Below, in pieces: positions 9,128-17,247 of a stretch of DNA of 64,000 nucleotides. The DNA lies in the NCBI GenBank assembly GCA_024709505.1, contig JANJWP010000005.1, positions 56,354-120,353 on the forward strand, read 5' to 3'. The notes below the pieces were generated by a model. The model was not told where the DNA came from. It saw only the letters and a list, made by a program, of their open reading frames with translations, and did no database searches. This stretch comes from Candidatus Altimarinota bacterium (lineage in GTDB: Bacteria; Patescibacteriota; Gracilibacteria; BD1-5; UBA2023). The translations under genes were made by a program, and so were the position numbers. How positions within the stretch are numbered: the stretch's first letter is position 1; every line of letters starts with the position of its first letter.

Positions 9128-9535
9128 ATGCGCACCGTCAATAAGGTCATCCTCGTCGGAAACGTCACGAAGGATCCGTTCGTAAAGACCACCCAGTGAG
9201 GCCGGAAGGTCGTGCTCTTCACCGTGGCGACCAACCGTTCCTTTAAGAACGCCCGCGGGGAAACCCTCTCCGAATCCGAATATACCAACTGCATCTGTTG
9301 GGGGACCCTCGCAGACCGTACCGAAACTTTCCTTTCCAAAGGCAAGCTCGTCTACGTCGAAGGGCATCTCAAAACCCGGACGATCGAACGCGACGACGGC
9401 ATACGGCTCTATAAGACCGAAGTCGTCGTAACGAACCTCATCTTTCTCTCCAAGCGCGAAGAATCGACCGAAAACGCCGATTCCGCGGAAATCCTCTCCG
9501 ATCTTGAAACCATCGATTTCGACGATCGCTTCTAA
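9128..9535 (+). CDS. ssb: single-stranded DNA-binding protein
   Basis: 135 residues: OB fold MRTVNKVILVGNVTKDPF (1-18), VLFTVATNRSF, YTNCICWGTLADRTETFLSKG and YVEGHLKTR; acidic C-terminal tip DFDDRF, which recruits repair proteins. UGA at 9197 is Gly in TTQGGRKVV, the usual 'TPNG' turn after strand 1. Between rpsF and rpsR as in most bacteria. A start at an internal codon would remove the OB fold, so ATG 9128 is secure. Confidence 0.95.
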
Positions 9536-9556
9536 TTTTTCCTAACGGCACATCCC

Positions 9557-9784
9557 ATGGCTAAAACCGCATGTCCCATCGACGAGGCAGGTATCAAGTC
9601 TATCGACTATAAGGACACCGAATTCCTCAAGAAGTACGTTACCAAGTTCAACAAGATCGTCCCGCGCCAATACTCCGGCGTTTCCTTGAAGAACCAGAAG
9701 AAAGTCGCCCAGGCAATCAAGCGTGCCCGCTACATGGCGCTTCTTCCGTACGTTCTCGATCTCAAAAAGAAGATTGGGGAATAG
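9557..9784 (+). CDS. rpsR: 30S ribosomal protein S18
   Basis: 75 residues with the S18 core IDYKDTEFLKKYVTKFNKI, VPRQYSGVSLKNQKKVAQAI and KRARYMALLPYV. Partner of S6 in the small-subunit platform. Last gene of the operon; starts 21 nt after ssb and is followed by a strong terminator. No UGA. Confidence 0.96.
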   Translation: MAKTACPIDEAGIKSIDYKDTEFLKKYVTKFNKIVPRQYSGVSLKNQKKVAQAIKRARYMALLPYVLDLKKKIGE

Positions 9785-9800
9785 CTTCCGAAAATCCGAG

Positions 9801-9828
9801 AAAGGGGTGGGGAACCACCCCTTTCTTT
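9801..9828 (+). terminator. terminator of rpsF-ssb-rpsR
   Basis: AAAGGGGTGG-GGAA-CCACCCCTTT (10 bp) then CTTTG. Confidence 0.85.
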
Positions 9829-9847
9829 GTGTGCCGATGCGATTTTT

Positions 9848-9876
9848 TTGACTTTGAAACGCCGGGGGGGTATAAT
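9848..9876 (+). promoter_or_regulatory. promoter of T4SS-pilin gene
   Basis: TTGACT (9848-9853), 17 nt, TATAAT (9871-9876): one of the best matches in the window, suggesting high expression. Confidence 0.8.
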
Positions 9877-9910
9877 TCCGCCGGAATCTTATCCATCATA
9901 TCCATACGCC

Positions 9911-10264
9911 ATGAACGTCATGCAAAAAGCCGCCTACGCGTCCGTCGCTTTGGCTGTCGCATCCGCACAGACGGCTTCCGCCGCCATTAATTTCGGTACC
10001 GATCAGGTCCAATCTGGAATCAAGGGTACCGACGCTACGGCCGACTCCGCGGTTCAGCGTCTCGTAGGGAACTTCATGTTTTTCCTTGGAATTCTCGCGG
10101 TTCTCTACTGACTCTACGGCGGCTTCCTCATCCTTTCTTCCGGTGGTGATGAAGAAAAGGTGAAGAAAGGAAAGACCATCCTCATCCACGTTGGTCTCGG
10201 TCTCCTCGTCATCTTCCTCGCGAACTCCATCGTTCAGTGGATCATCGGAAAAATCCTCGTATAA
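9911..10264 (+). CDS. small membrane protein, T4SS pilin/VirB2-like
   Basis: 117 residues: signal peptide (AYASVALAVASAQTASA), then two hydrophobic helices (~54-76 and ~95-115) separated by a charged loop GGDEEKVKKGKTI. This layout is that of TrbC/VirB2-type pilins, a family common in CPR genomes. UGA at 10109 is Gly between LAVLY and LYGGFLI inside helix 1. No other T4SS gene is next to it, so it could instead be a small membrane protein of unknown role. Its strong promoter fits an abundant structural protein. Confidence 0.65.
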
Positions 10265-10286
10265 CCGAAGATTCGCCGATTTTTCG

Positions 10287-10315
10287 AACCCCCGGGCTTG
10301 GTCTCGGGGGTTTTC
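10287..10315 (+). terminator. terminator of T4SS-pilin gene
   Basis: AACCCCCG (10287-10294) pairs with CGGGGGTT (10305-10312), followed by TTTT. Confidence 0.75.
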
Positions 10316-10433
10316 CGAATTCCGAGGCCTTTTGGACTCGTTTGGAAAAATGAAAGAAAAATGTTCGAAGCCGCTTGTCTGGATGCCGTTTTCGAATATC
10401 GTAATGGCCGAATACCCTTTCACGCTTTGCCAA

Positions 10434-10622
10434 ATGTCCTCCATTTTTGACGAAGACGAAGACGTAGAAGAAGGAGTCGCTCCCGATTCCGACGAGCTCG
10501 GCGAACTTTCCCTCGACGAACTTGAAGACCTTCAGGAAGACGACGTTACCGGACATCGGGTGGTAACCACCAACGACGACGGGGAAGATCCGTTTTCGAG
10601 CGGGACGTATTACGACGAATAG
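10434..10622 (+). CDS. small highly acidic protein
   Basis: 62 residues (92% confidence in frame, not in start) with runs of D and E: SIFDEDEDVEEG, ELSLDELEDLQEDD; ends YYDE. No fold recognised; probably disordered. ATG 10434 is chosen because a weak promoter (TTGTCT at ~10376, TATCGT at 10398) would leave the earlier ATG 10404 too close to the RNA start; the longer form adds MAEYPFTLCQ. Stop UAG. Convergent with the gene at 10643. Confidence 0.55.
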   Translation: MSSIFDEDEDVEEGVAPDSDELGELSLDELEDLQEDDVTGHRVVTTNDDGEDPFSSGTYYDE

Positions 10623-10642
10623 GTCTTTGCCTCCTTTCGCGA

Positions 10643-11047
10643 CTAAAACCGTTCGTCGTTCGCGCTCCGGAAGGGGATGGTTCCTTCCGGGGGAGCGGCA
10701 TTAACGATTTCTGCCACGAGAACGTTCCAGTCAGGAAGGGCGTTTGTCGTTCTTTCGAGTTTTTTGAATCGCAAAAGCAGGCTCATGCGAACGGTTGCGG
10801 CATATCCGGAAACTTCGTAATCGGTCCAACCGTACCGGTCGCGTCTGTCGTTAAGCCGGGTTTTCATGGCCGCTTCGACCGAATCCAAATACCGGTGGTC
10901 TTCCGCATCAGCTAAGAAAGGGTATCCGTTCGGATACTTTTTTTGGAAGTAGTATTCCATGACGAAGATTTCTTCTTCGACGAGCGACCGAACGTAAGCG
11001 AGTTCTTCTTTTTCGGAGGCGTCGGGCGGAATCGAGGGGGATTTCAT
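10643..11047 (-). CDS. hypothetical protein
   Basis: 134 residues, soluble, with acidic helix EEELAYVRSLVEEEIFVMEYY early and WTDYEVSGYAATVRMSLLLRF in the middle. No domain recognised. Its ATG overlaps the UAA of the upstream gene by one base (TAATG), so the two are translationally coupled. Stop UAG 10643. No UGA. Confidence 0.6.
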   Translation of the reverse strand: MKSPSIPPDASEKEELAYVRSLVEEEIFVMEYYFQKKYPNGYPFLADAEDHRYLDSVEAAMKTRLNDRRDRYGWTDYEVSGYAATVRMSLLLRFKKLERTTNALPDWNVLVAEIVNAAPPEGTIPFRSANDERF

Positions 11048-11478
11048 TAGCGTTCGGTGGAAAAATCCGCTTCGCTTCCGGAAAGGGGAATTCCGGTGGC
11101 GGTTCGGCTTTCGTGAATTTTTTCGGCGTCCAACTTCGCCTTGTCCTTAATCTCCTTCAGGTCGAATTGCCGGAGTTTCAGCTGGTTGTCTACGATGCCC
11201 TTGAGAACTTCGGAGTCCTTGAAGAAGGTATAGGTCATCCACGAGAGAAATACGAGTCCAAAAACCGTTCCGAATGCGAAAAGGATTCATAAGAAGATTT
11301 GGTTCGCGAAAATCTTCCACTTCGAAGAATGAAATTCGATGAACTCATGCTCTTTGATGAGATTGAGCGTCTGATCGAGGGTCTTAAGCGATTTTCGAAG
11401 CTTTTTCAATTCGCCGACGAGTTCCTTATGAAATTCGCTGGTCGGTTCAGCCGGTTTTTGCGAAGGAGTTTTTTTCAT
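11047..11478 (-). CDS. single-pass membrane protein with coiled-coil head
   Basis: 143 residues once UGA 11287 is read as Gly. N-terminal ~60 residues form a charged coiled coil (ELVGELKKLRKSLKTLDQTL), followed by a membrane segment FLGILFAFGTVFGLVFLSW and a ~70-residue tail rich in K/E. Standard translation splits it into two pieces exactly at the start of the membrane helix. Coupled to the downstream gene by TAATG. Function unknown; an envelope or cell-division helper would fit the shape only. Confidence 0.65.
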
Positions 11479-11526
11479 GATTCCGAGAAGGCTACGTTTT
11501 TTATCCTATGGGGATCCATCCACGCC

Positions 11527-12498
11527 CTATTTGATCCATCCACGCACGAAATCCTCAATGACCTTGGCAAGCTTTTTGGGATCGTGGCGAATGTAGTCCC
11601 GTTCGCCGACGAGATCGCGTTCGACGATTCGGCATTCGCGCTTCCGAAGGGATTCCGCGTTCTTGATCCGTACCGGGTGCTTGTTTTCTTCTCGGGCATA
11701 TTTTTGCGCCAAATCTTCCCGAACGTCCCCCGAGTGGACCAACACGTAATCTATCCGACCTTCTCATACGTAGCGTTCGATGACCGAGACGAAGTCTTCC
11801 ACCGAATACCCGTCGGTTTCCCCATGCTTGGTCATGACGTTGCAAACGTAGACGATTTTCGCTTCGGTTCGTTCAAGGGCTTCCCGCATCCCCGGGCAAA
11901 GCAGGTTGGGGACGACGCTCGTATACAGGTCGCCTGGGCCGATGATCACGTAATCGGAATTGAGGATCGCTTCTCTGGCTCGGGGATTGATTTTGCTTTC
12001 CCCAATGAGGAACGCCTCGGTAATTGCGAGGTTCGGGTCGTGTTTGGGAACGTCGATGTTGGTTTCGCCGATAATCTTGTCACCGTTCTCAAGAACGACC
12101 CCCAAATGGACGTCGTCGAGCGTGACGGGAATGACCTTTCCCCGGACGTGGAACATTTCGCAAAGCTCTTCGATTCCGGATTCGAAATCCCCGGTAATGT
12201 CGGCGAGAGCGGTGAGCAAGAGGTTTCCAATAGTGTGCCCGCTCATCCGGTTCCCGCCCTTGAAGCGGTACTCGAAGAGCTTCCGGACGGTTTCCGCATC
12301 TTCGGAAAGCGCGAGTACCGCCCGGCGAATGTCGCCGGGCGGTAGGATTCCGAATTCGTCGCGGAGCTCGCCGGTCGATCCTCCGGAATCGGCGACCGAT
12401 ACGACGGCGGCAAGGTTGAGCTCGCGGTTCTTCTTCAAACCGGAAAGGACGTTGAAGGTTCCGGTGCCTCCTCAGATGGTGGTGACGTTGGTGGTCAT
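11527..12498 (-). CDS. yvcK: YvcK/CofD-like gluconeogenesis factor
   Basis: 323 residues of the CofD/YvcK Rossmann family: IGGGTGTFNVLSGLKK at the N-terminus, SVADSGGSTGELR, GDIRRAVLAL, MSGHTIGNLLL and ITEAFLIGESKINPRA, IIGPGDLYTSVVPNL. In Firmicutes and Mycobacteria the protein binds UDP-sugars and controls peptidoglycan flux. UGA 12472 is the first Gly of GGGTG and UGA 11764 is Gly in ERYVGEGRID. ATG 12498 restores the full N-terminal loop; a start at the later Met would delete it. Shares a divergent promoter with the SPFH gene. Confidence 0.88.
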
Positions 12499-12518
12499 TG
12501 GCGTGGGGTTTCCTTGCG

Positions 12519-12588
12519 ATTATACGAACTTGCCCGATATGCGCAATGCCAGTAACCGTCTTGCGCTCCGGCAAACTTCGCTTACAAT
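12519..12588. promoter_or_regulatory. divergent promoters for yvcK (-) and SPFH gene (+)
   Basis: Minus: TTGCGC (12546-12541), 16 nt, TATAAT (12524-12519). Plus: TTGCGC (12561-12566), 16 nt, TACAAT (12583-12588). Identical -35 boxes in mirror arrangement. Confidence 0.7.
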
Positions 12589-12617
12589 GGCCGTCGTTAT
12601 TTTTAACTATCCGAAAC

Positions 12618-13487
12618 ATGGACGGACTCATAACGCTTCTCATAGTCGTCGCGATCCTCGTGCCGATGTTCCTTCGTAAAATCAATCAGGGCGAAGTGGG
12701 CCTCGTGGAGATATTGGGGAAATTTTCGCACCAGACCGGTCCGGGCATTACGTTCCTCATTCCAGGGTTCCAAACTCTTCGGAAGGTCGATATCCGCGAA
12801 CAGGTCATCAACGTTCCCGAACAACAGATCATCACCAAGGATAACGTCGGAATGGCCGTTGACGGAATTATCTACGTCCAGATTACCGACGCACAAAAGG
12901 CTCAGTACGAAATCTCGAACGTCTTTCTCGCGGTCGTAAACCTCGCGCAGACCAACCTGCGTAACGTCCTCGGCACGATGTCGCTCGACGACACCCTTTC
13001 CAACCGCGACTCCATTAACGCCCGGCTTCTTGAAGCGCTCGATCGCGAGACCGTGAAATGGGGTATCAAGGTTCTCCGCGTCGAAATTAAAAAGCTTGAA
13101 CCTCCGCGCGACATTCAGGATTCCATGAGCAAGCAGATGAAGGCCGAACGCGAAAAACGCGCCCAAATCCTCGAAGCCGAAGGATATCGCCAAGCCCTCA
13201 TAACGAAATCCGAGGGTGACAAGCAATCGCAAATCCTTCAGGCCGAAGGCGAAAAACAGGGGCAGATACTCCGTGCGCAGGGCGAAGCTCAGGCAAGGAT
13301 CGCCATTGCCGAAGCCGAAGCTAAGGCCCTCGAACTCGAATCCAACGCCGCCCAAGAATATTTCAAGGGACAAGCCGTTACCAAGGAGCAGCTCAAGGTC
13401 GTTGAAAACGCGCTTTCGAGCAATTCGAAATACATCCTCGATTCCGATATCTTGACGAGCATTTCGAAGACTTTCGGAATCAAATAG
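12618..13487 (+). CDS. SPFH/band-7 membrane protein, QmcA/stomatin-like
   Basis: 289 residues: one N-terminal membrane helix (GLITLLIVVAILVPMF), SPFH domain (~25-180, with VPEQQIITKDNVGMAVDGII and QAQTNLRNVLGTMSLDD-like core), then a long Ala/Glu coiled coil (~175-265) with repeats of 'ILQAEGEKQ'. Family members build large ring assemblies at membranes. Paired with an NfeD-like gene 57 nt downstream, the usual arrangement. ATG 12618 is right after the promoter and directly before the helix. No UGA. Confidence 0.88.
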   Translation: MDGLITLLIVVAILVPMFLRKINQGEVGLVEILGKFSHQTGPGITFLIPGFQTLRKVDIREQVINVPEQQIITKDNVGMAVDGIIYVQITDAQKAQYEISNVFLAVVNLAQTNLRNVLGTMSLDDTLSNRDSINARLLEALDRETVKWGIKVLRVEIKKLEPPRDIQDSMSKQMKAEREKRAQILEAEGYRQALITKSEGDKQSQILQAEGEKQGQILRAQGEAQARIAIAEAEAKALELESNAAQEYFKGQAVTKEQLKVVENALSSNSKYILDSDILTSISKTFGIK

Positions 13488-13544
13488 CGGATTTCAAGTC
13501 GGAGGATCGGTTACCCGAACCCTGATGCCCATAACCCAATACCC

Positions 13545-13973
13545 ATGTCCGAACTGTTTTACGGCTGGCTCGCCGTCGCGGTCTTCGCCCTCATTATCGA
13601 GATGTTTACCGCCACGCTCTACGGCCTCTCGTTTTCCCTTTCGGCTTTCCTTATCGCCGCCTACGTCGCGATATCCGGAGAAACCGAACTCACGCTCGCG
13701 CAATCGCTCATATTCGCCGTTTCGGGAGCGGTTTTCTGTTTCGTTTTCCCCACTTGGTTCAATAAAACTTCCGGTCCCGAGTTTAAGCAGGGGCTCGATG
13801 CGGCCGTTGGACATGCGTATCCGCTCAAAAAAGTGGGCGATACCTTTAAGATTACCGTGGACGGAGTCGAATATCCCGTGGACGAAGACTCCGTCACTCC
13901 GGATTTCGCACCGAAAAAGAAGGCGGTTGTCGTCTCCCATCATGCCGGGGTTATCAAAGCCGTTGTAAAGTAG
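13545..13973 (+). CDS. NfeD-like membrane protein
   Basis: 142 residues: two or three hydrophobic helices (~8-65, e.g. WLAVAVFALIIEMFTATLYG) and a C-terminal OB-like domain (~85-142; VGHAYPLKKVGDTFKITVDG). This is the short NfeD type that partners SPFH proteins in membrane quality control. Lies directly after the SPFH gene and 27 nt before rsmG. No UGA. Confidence 0.82.
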   Translation: MSELFYGWLAVAVFALIIEMFTATLYGLSFSLSAFLIAAYVAISGETELTLAQSLIFAVSGAVFCFVFPTWFNKTSGPEFKQGLDAAVGHAYPLKKVGDTFKITVDGVEYPVDEDSVTPDFAPKKKAVVVSHHAGVIKAVVK

Positions 13974-14000
13974 TTTTCGTTTCCCTTCACCGTTTCTTTT

Positions 14001-14633
14001 GTGATTTCCGAAGCATTTTCCCGTTTCGGCATCGAAGCGTCGTCCGAAGAGGCGGCGCTTTTCGAACGTTTCGCCGACCTCTTTTTGGAATATAACGCCC
14101 ATACCAACCTTTCGGCCATCCGTGACCGAGAAGGGATCGTCGAAAAACATTTCGCCGATTCGCTCGAACTTTTGCGGTTTGAAGACGTTTCGTGAAGGGT
14201 GCTCGACATTTGAACCGGCGGCGGTTTTCCGGGAATTCCCCTGAAGATCCTGCGGAAGAACCTCGAAGTCACGCTCCTTGACTCGGTATCGAAAAAAACC
14301 AAGGCCTGCGACCATTTCATCGCCTATTTGGGCCTTGACGACATTTGGACGGTTTGGGGTCGGGCCGAAGACGCGACGAAACGTCCGGACATGCGGGCTG
14401 GATATGACTGGGTGGTTTCGCGCGCGACCGCCTACATGCCGCAAATTCTCGAATGGGCGGCCCCGTTCGTAAAAAAGTGAGGACGGATCGTCTTATATAA
14501 GCTTCCGTCGAAAGAAGAAACCCGCGATGGAATGGCGGCAGCGAAGAAATTCGGACTCGATCTGGAACGAGAACACCCGTATTCGATTTCGGGGCAGGAG
14601 AGGAGATTGTTCGTTTTTCGGAAAAGGACGTAA
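14001..14633 (+). CDS. rsmG: 16S rRNA (guanine527-N7)-methyltransferase
   Basis: 210 residues. Core SAM motif VLDIGTGGGFPGIPLKI, LLDSVSKKTKAC, VSRATAYMPQIL and the final RLFVFRKR are RsmG hallmarks. Three UGA codons (14193, 14211, 14478) are read as Gly; the second is the invariant Gly of DIGTGGG. Standard translation would leave a 64-residue fragment. GTG 14001 is the start: it gives the N-terminal helix FSRFGIEASSEEAALFERFA expected of the family. Likely co-transcribed with the SPFH/NfeD pair. Confidence 0.94.
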
Positions 14634-14907
14634 CGGCGAAATCATTAAAATCCCGTTGCATCTCAAAAAACCGGTAAAATGTCCCGCGTACCGCTTGGCC
14701 CATAAAATAGCGCCCGCGTACGATCTAAGACACAGCGCGCTTTAGCGCCCCCTTTTTTTCCGTTTCCCAAATCCTCCGCGGGTCCGCCCGGCGGGGATTT
14801 TTTTTTACTCGGCGCCGTTCTTAGCGAAATTTTAAAAACGTTTTTTTTTTTTTTTGAAAACTTCCGCCATACTTAACTATGGAATTTTAACTTTTATCGT
14901 TTCCATC
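14634..14907. other. intergenic interval before the surface-protein gene
   Basis: No gene found. Holds AAAAT-rich stretches (~14650-14720), a weak GCGC hairpin followed by T7 (~14738-14759), the terminator at 14769-14806, and a run of 13 T at about 14841-14853 just before a TTGAAA (14853) that may be a -35 box for the next gene. Confidence 0.4.
14769..14806 (+). terminator. terminator after rsmG
   Basis: AATCC, CCGC, GGG pair with CCC, GCGG, GGATT with two single-base bulges; followed by T9. Confidence 0.65.
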
Positions 14908-17166
14908 ATGCCGATACGCGAAAAGAATCGGGACTCCGTCGGAATTTCCGACTCCGTCTCCTCCCGCGTTTCCCGCGCGCTCCGCAAGGCGGCTTCCGCA
15001 AGGCTCTCCGCCTTCACCCTCGCCGAGCTCATCGTCGTGATAACGATCCTCGCCGTCCTCGCGACGATCGCGTTCCTCGCGCTTTCGGACTACACCGAGG
15101 ACGCTCGCGACGCCCGCGCGAAGGCCAACGTCCGCACGGTGCATTCGGCGATTTCCGCCGAATCGGCCCTCACGGGCAACACGCCCCGTTACTACGTCGC
15201 CCACGACGCGGACTACGCCCTCTCCGGGGCCTACCTCTACGTCGATGGAAACCCCGTCGCCCTCACGGGAGGGAACGTCGGCGAAGCCCCGACGGATTCC
15301 AACTACACCGCCGGACAGCCCCGCTGGGACCGGCTCAAGCTCGACGCGGAGAAGTTCAAGGCGTCGTCGGCATTCTTTCCGGAAGCCTTCGCCGCCTTCG
15401 ACAAGGCCGCGCTTTCCGCGGGAGCCGTAGACGTTCCGACGGTATCCGGCGCGGGAAAGGTAAGGACCGTCTCGTTCTTCCAGATCGCGGGCATCCTCCC
15501 CGACACGGGAGCGGTCGCGGTTTCCGGGGATTTTCCGGCGCCTTCGGCCGCCGACGTTTCCGCCGGGGAATCGAACGGCAAGCCCGTCGCGGCCGGACTC
15601 GTCCGCAACCCGGACGCCGGACCGACGGAAGCCCTCGCGGATTCGTCGACGGTTTCGGCTCCGGAAGGGGGCGGAACCCCGGCTTCTTCTTCTTGCGGAA
15701 GCGTTCCCCACGGCGGAACCAAGACCTTCTGGATCGCCGAATCCGTTCCGCACGGACAGGCCTGCCCCGCCGGAGTCGAATTCTCGTGCGACGGCGGAAG
15801 CTGGACCCACGCTTCCGCCGACAAGGCAAGCTACCCTTCGGAAGTCGCGTGCGTCGTCTGAACCCCCGCGGACTGCTCCGCCGCCACCGTGGACGGATAC
15901 TCCCTTTCCGCGACGAACCACGGTGACGCTACGACCGGAACCAAGCCCGATACCTCTTTCCAAAACGGAACCAAAAACCTCTCGCAAAACTTCCTCTGTT
16001 CCAACGGCTCGTTCGCGGCCGACAGCGCCGAGACCGGGACGATCGTCTCCTGTAGCGAAGGGTACGAAACCGACGGCACGGCGTGCGTTCCGAAGTCCTG
16101 CGACTTCGGCGGACAAACCGTCGCCCACGGCGCTTCCGTGACGGCCTACCAGACGGCGTCGGTAACGTTGCCGTCCGTTTGCGCTTCCGAAACCCGGACG
16201 TGTTCCCTCGGCGTCCTCTCGGGAACCTACGCGAACGCCTCGTGCGTCCAAAGCTGTCCTACGGGCTTCGTCAAGGTTCCGGGTTCCGCGACCTTCTCGA
16301 CCCCGGATTTCTGCCTCGCGAAATACGAGATGAAATTCGCGAGCGTTTCCGGACGGAGCCAGTGCGGAGGATCGCCTTGAATTTCGTGCGACGGCGAAGC
16401 GTCCGGAGACGGTTGGAAAACCTGGCAGTTCGCGACCGGAGTCGCCTACGCCAGCGTTCCGGGAACGACTCCCATCGCCGACCTTACCCAAAGCCAGGCC
16501 ATCGCCGCATGCGCCTCCCTTTGAAGCGGCTACCACCTCGTGACCAACGACGAATGGATGACCGTCGCCCGCAACGCCGAATCGGTCGCGGCGAACTGGT
16601 CGGGAGGGGCGGTAGGCAACGGCGGGATGTTCCGGGGAAATACCGGAGTGGACGACGCGCTCGGATGCGACGACGCCGGAACCGACCACGTCGCCGCGGC
16701 TTCCGCGGACAACGCCGCGCTCTCGTCCAGCCGTTCGAGCTGCGCCGACAAACGCCAACTCAAACTCACCAACGGGGAAATCGTCTGGGATCTCGCCGGA
16801 AACGTTTGGGAACACGTCAACGGCGCCAACACCTTGGACGGCTCGAATTACAACACCATGGCCGGAAAAGTTTGCGGATGAACCGACAACTGGTACTCGT
16901 TTTCCGGAACCGACGGCGCGGCCGGCGGAACCTGTTCCTTCAGCGCCCCGTATTCCTACGCGGGATACGGCCCTGCGACCGCGAACATGAACGCCTCAAA
17001 CGGAATGGGACGCATCTATTCGTATCCGACCGGAGGTTCCAACCGCGTACTGCTTCGCGGCAGCTCTGGCAGTGAGGGCGACTACGCCGGCTTCTTCACG
17101 ATGGCCTTGCATTGGGACGCGACGTCTTCGCATCGCCTTGTCGGCTTCCGGTGCGCCCTCCGATAG
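14908..17166 (+). CDS. pilin-like surface protein with C-type-lectin/FGE domain; probable retroelement (DGR) target
   Basis: 752 residues. Prepilin-type N-terminus: charged leader, then A|FTLAELIVVITILAVLATI. A pilin-like region (~60-320), Cys-rich repeats (~320-480; CDFGG, CSLG, CPTGFVKVPGS) and a C-terminal FGE-sulfatase/C-type-lectin domain (~490-752) with HLVTNDEWMTVARNAES, GEIVWDLAGNVWEHVNG and GFRC. The last ~35 codons (from LLRGSSGSEGDYAGFF) fit the variable region of diversity-generating retroelements: runs of NNC/AGY codons ending in GFRC. Four UGA=Gly codons (15859, 16378, 16522, 16879). PilB could assemble or export it. No reverse transcriptase or template repeat is visible in the window. 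Confidence 0.8.
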
Positions 17167-17173
17167 GGGGCGC
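17153..17173 (+). other. hairpin at the 3' end of the putative variable region
   Basis: GCGCCCTC-CGATA-GGGGGCGC, 8-bp stem (one G-T) spanning the UAG stop, with no T-run after it. Short GC-rich hairpins just downstream of the variable region are known to help retrohoming in DGRs. Confidence 0.55.
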
Positions 17174-17201
17174 CCAAGATATCCGAATGCTCCCATCTTC
17201 A

Positions 17202-17231
17202 AAAAGAGCTCCGACATGCCGGAGCTCTTTT
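17202..17231. terminator. bidirectional terminator
   Basis: AAAAGAGCTCCG-ACATGC-CGGAGCTCTTTT; between the surface-protein gene and the convergent PBP gene. Confidence 0.85.
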
Positions 17232-17247
17232 ACATTTCCCACTTTCT

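Noticed and set aside
14190..14215. UGA as Trp (table 4) or selenocysteine
   Set aside because: Sites such as DIGTGGG and Walker A require Gly; no SECIS-like hairpin follows, and UGG is used for Trp.
14887..16815. 642-codon open frame on the minus strand
   Set aside because: Antisense to the high-G+C surface-protein gene; R/G-rich nonsense with no domain.
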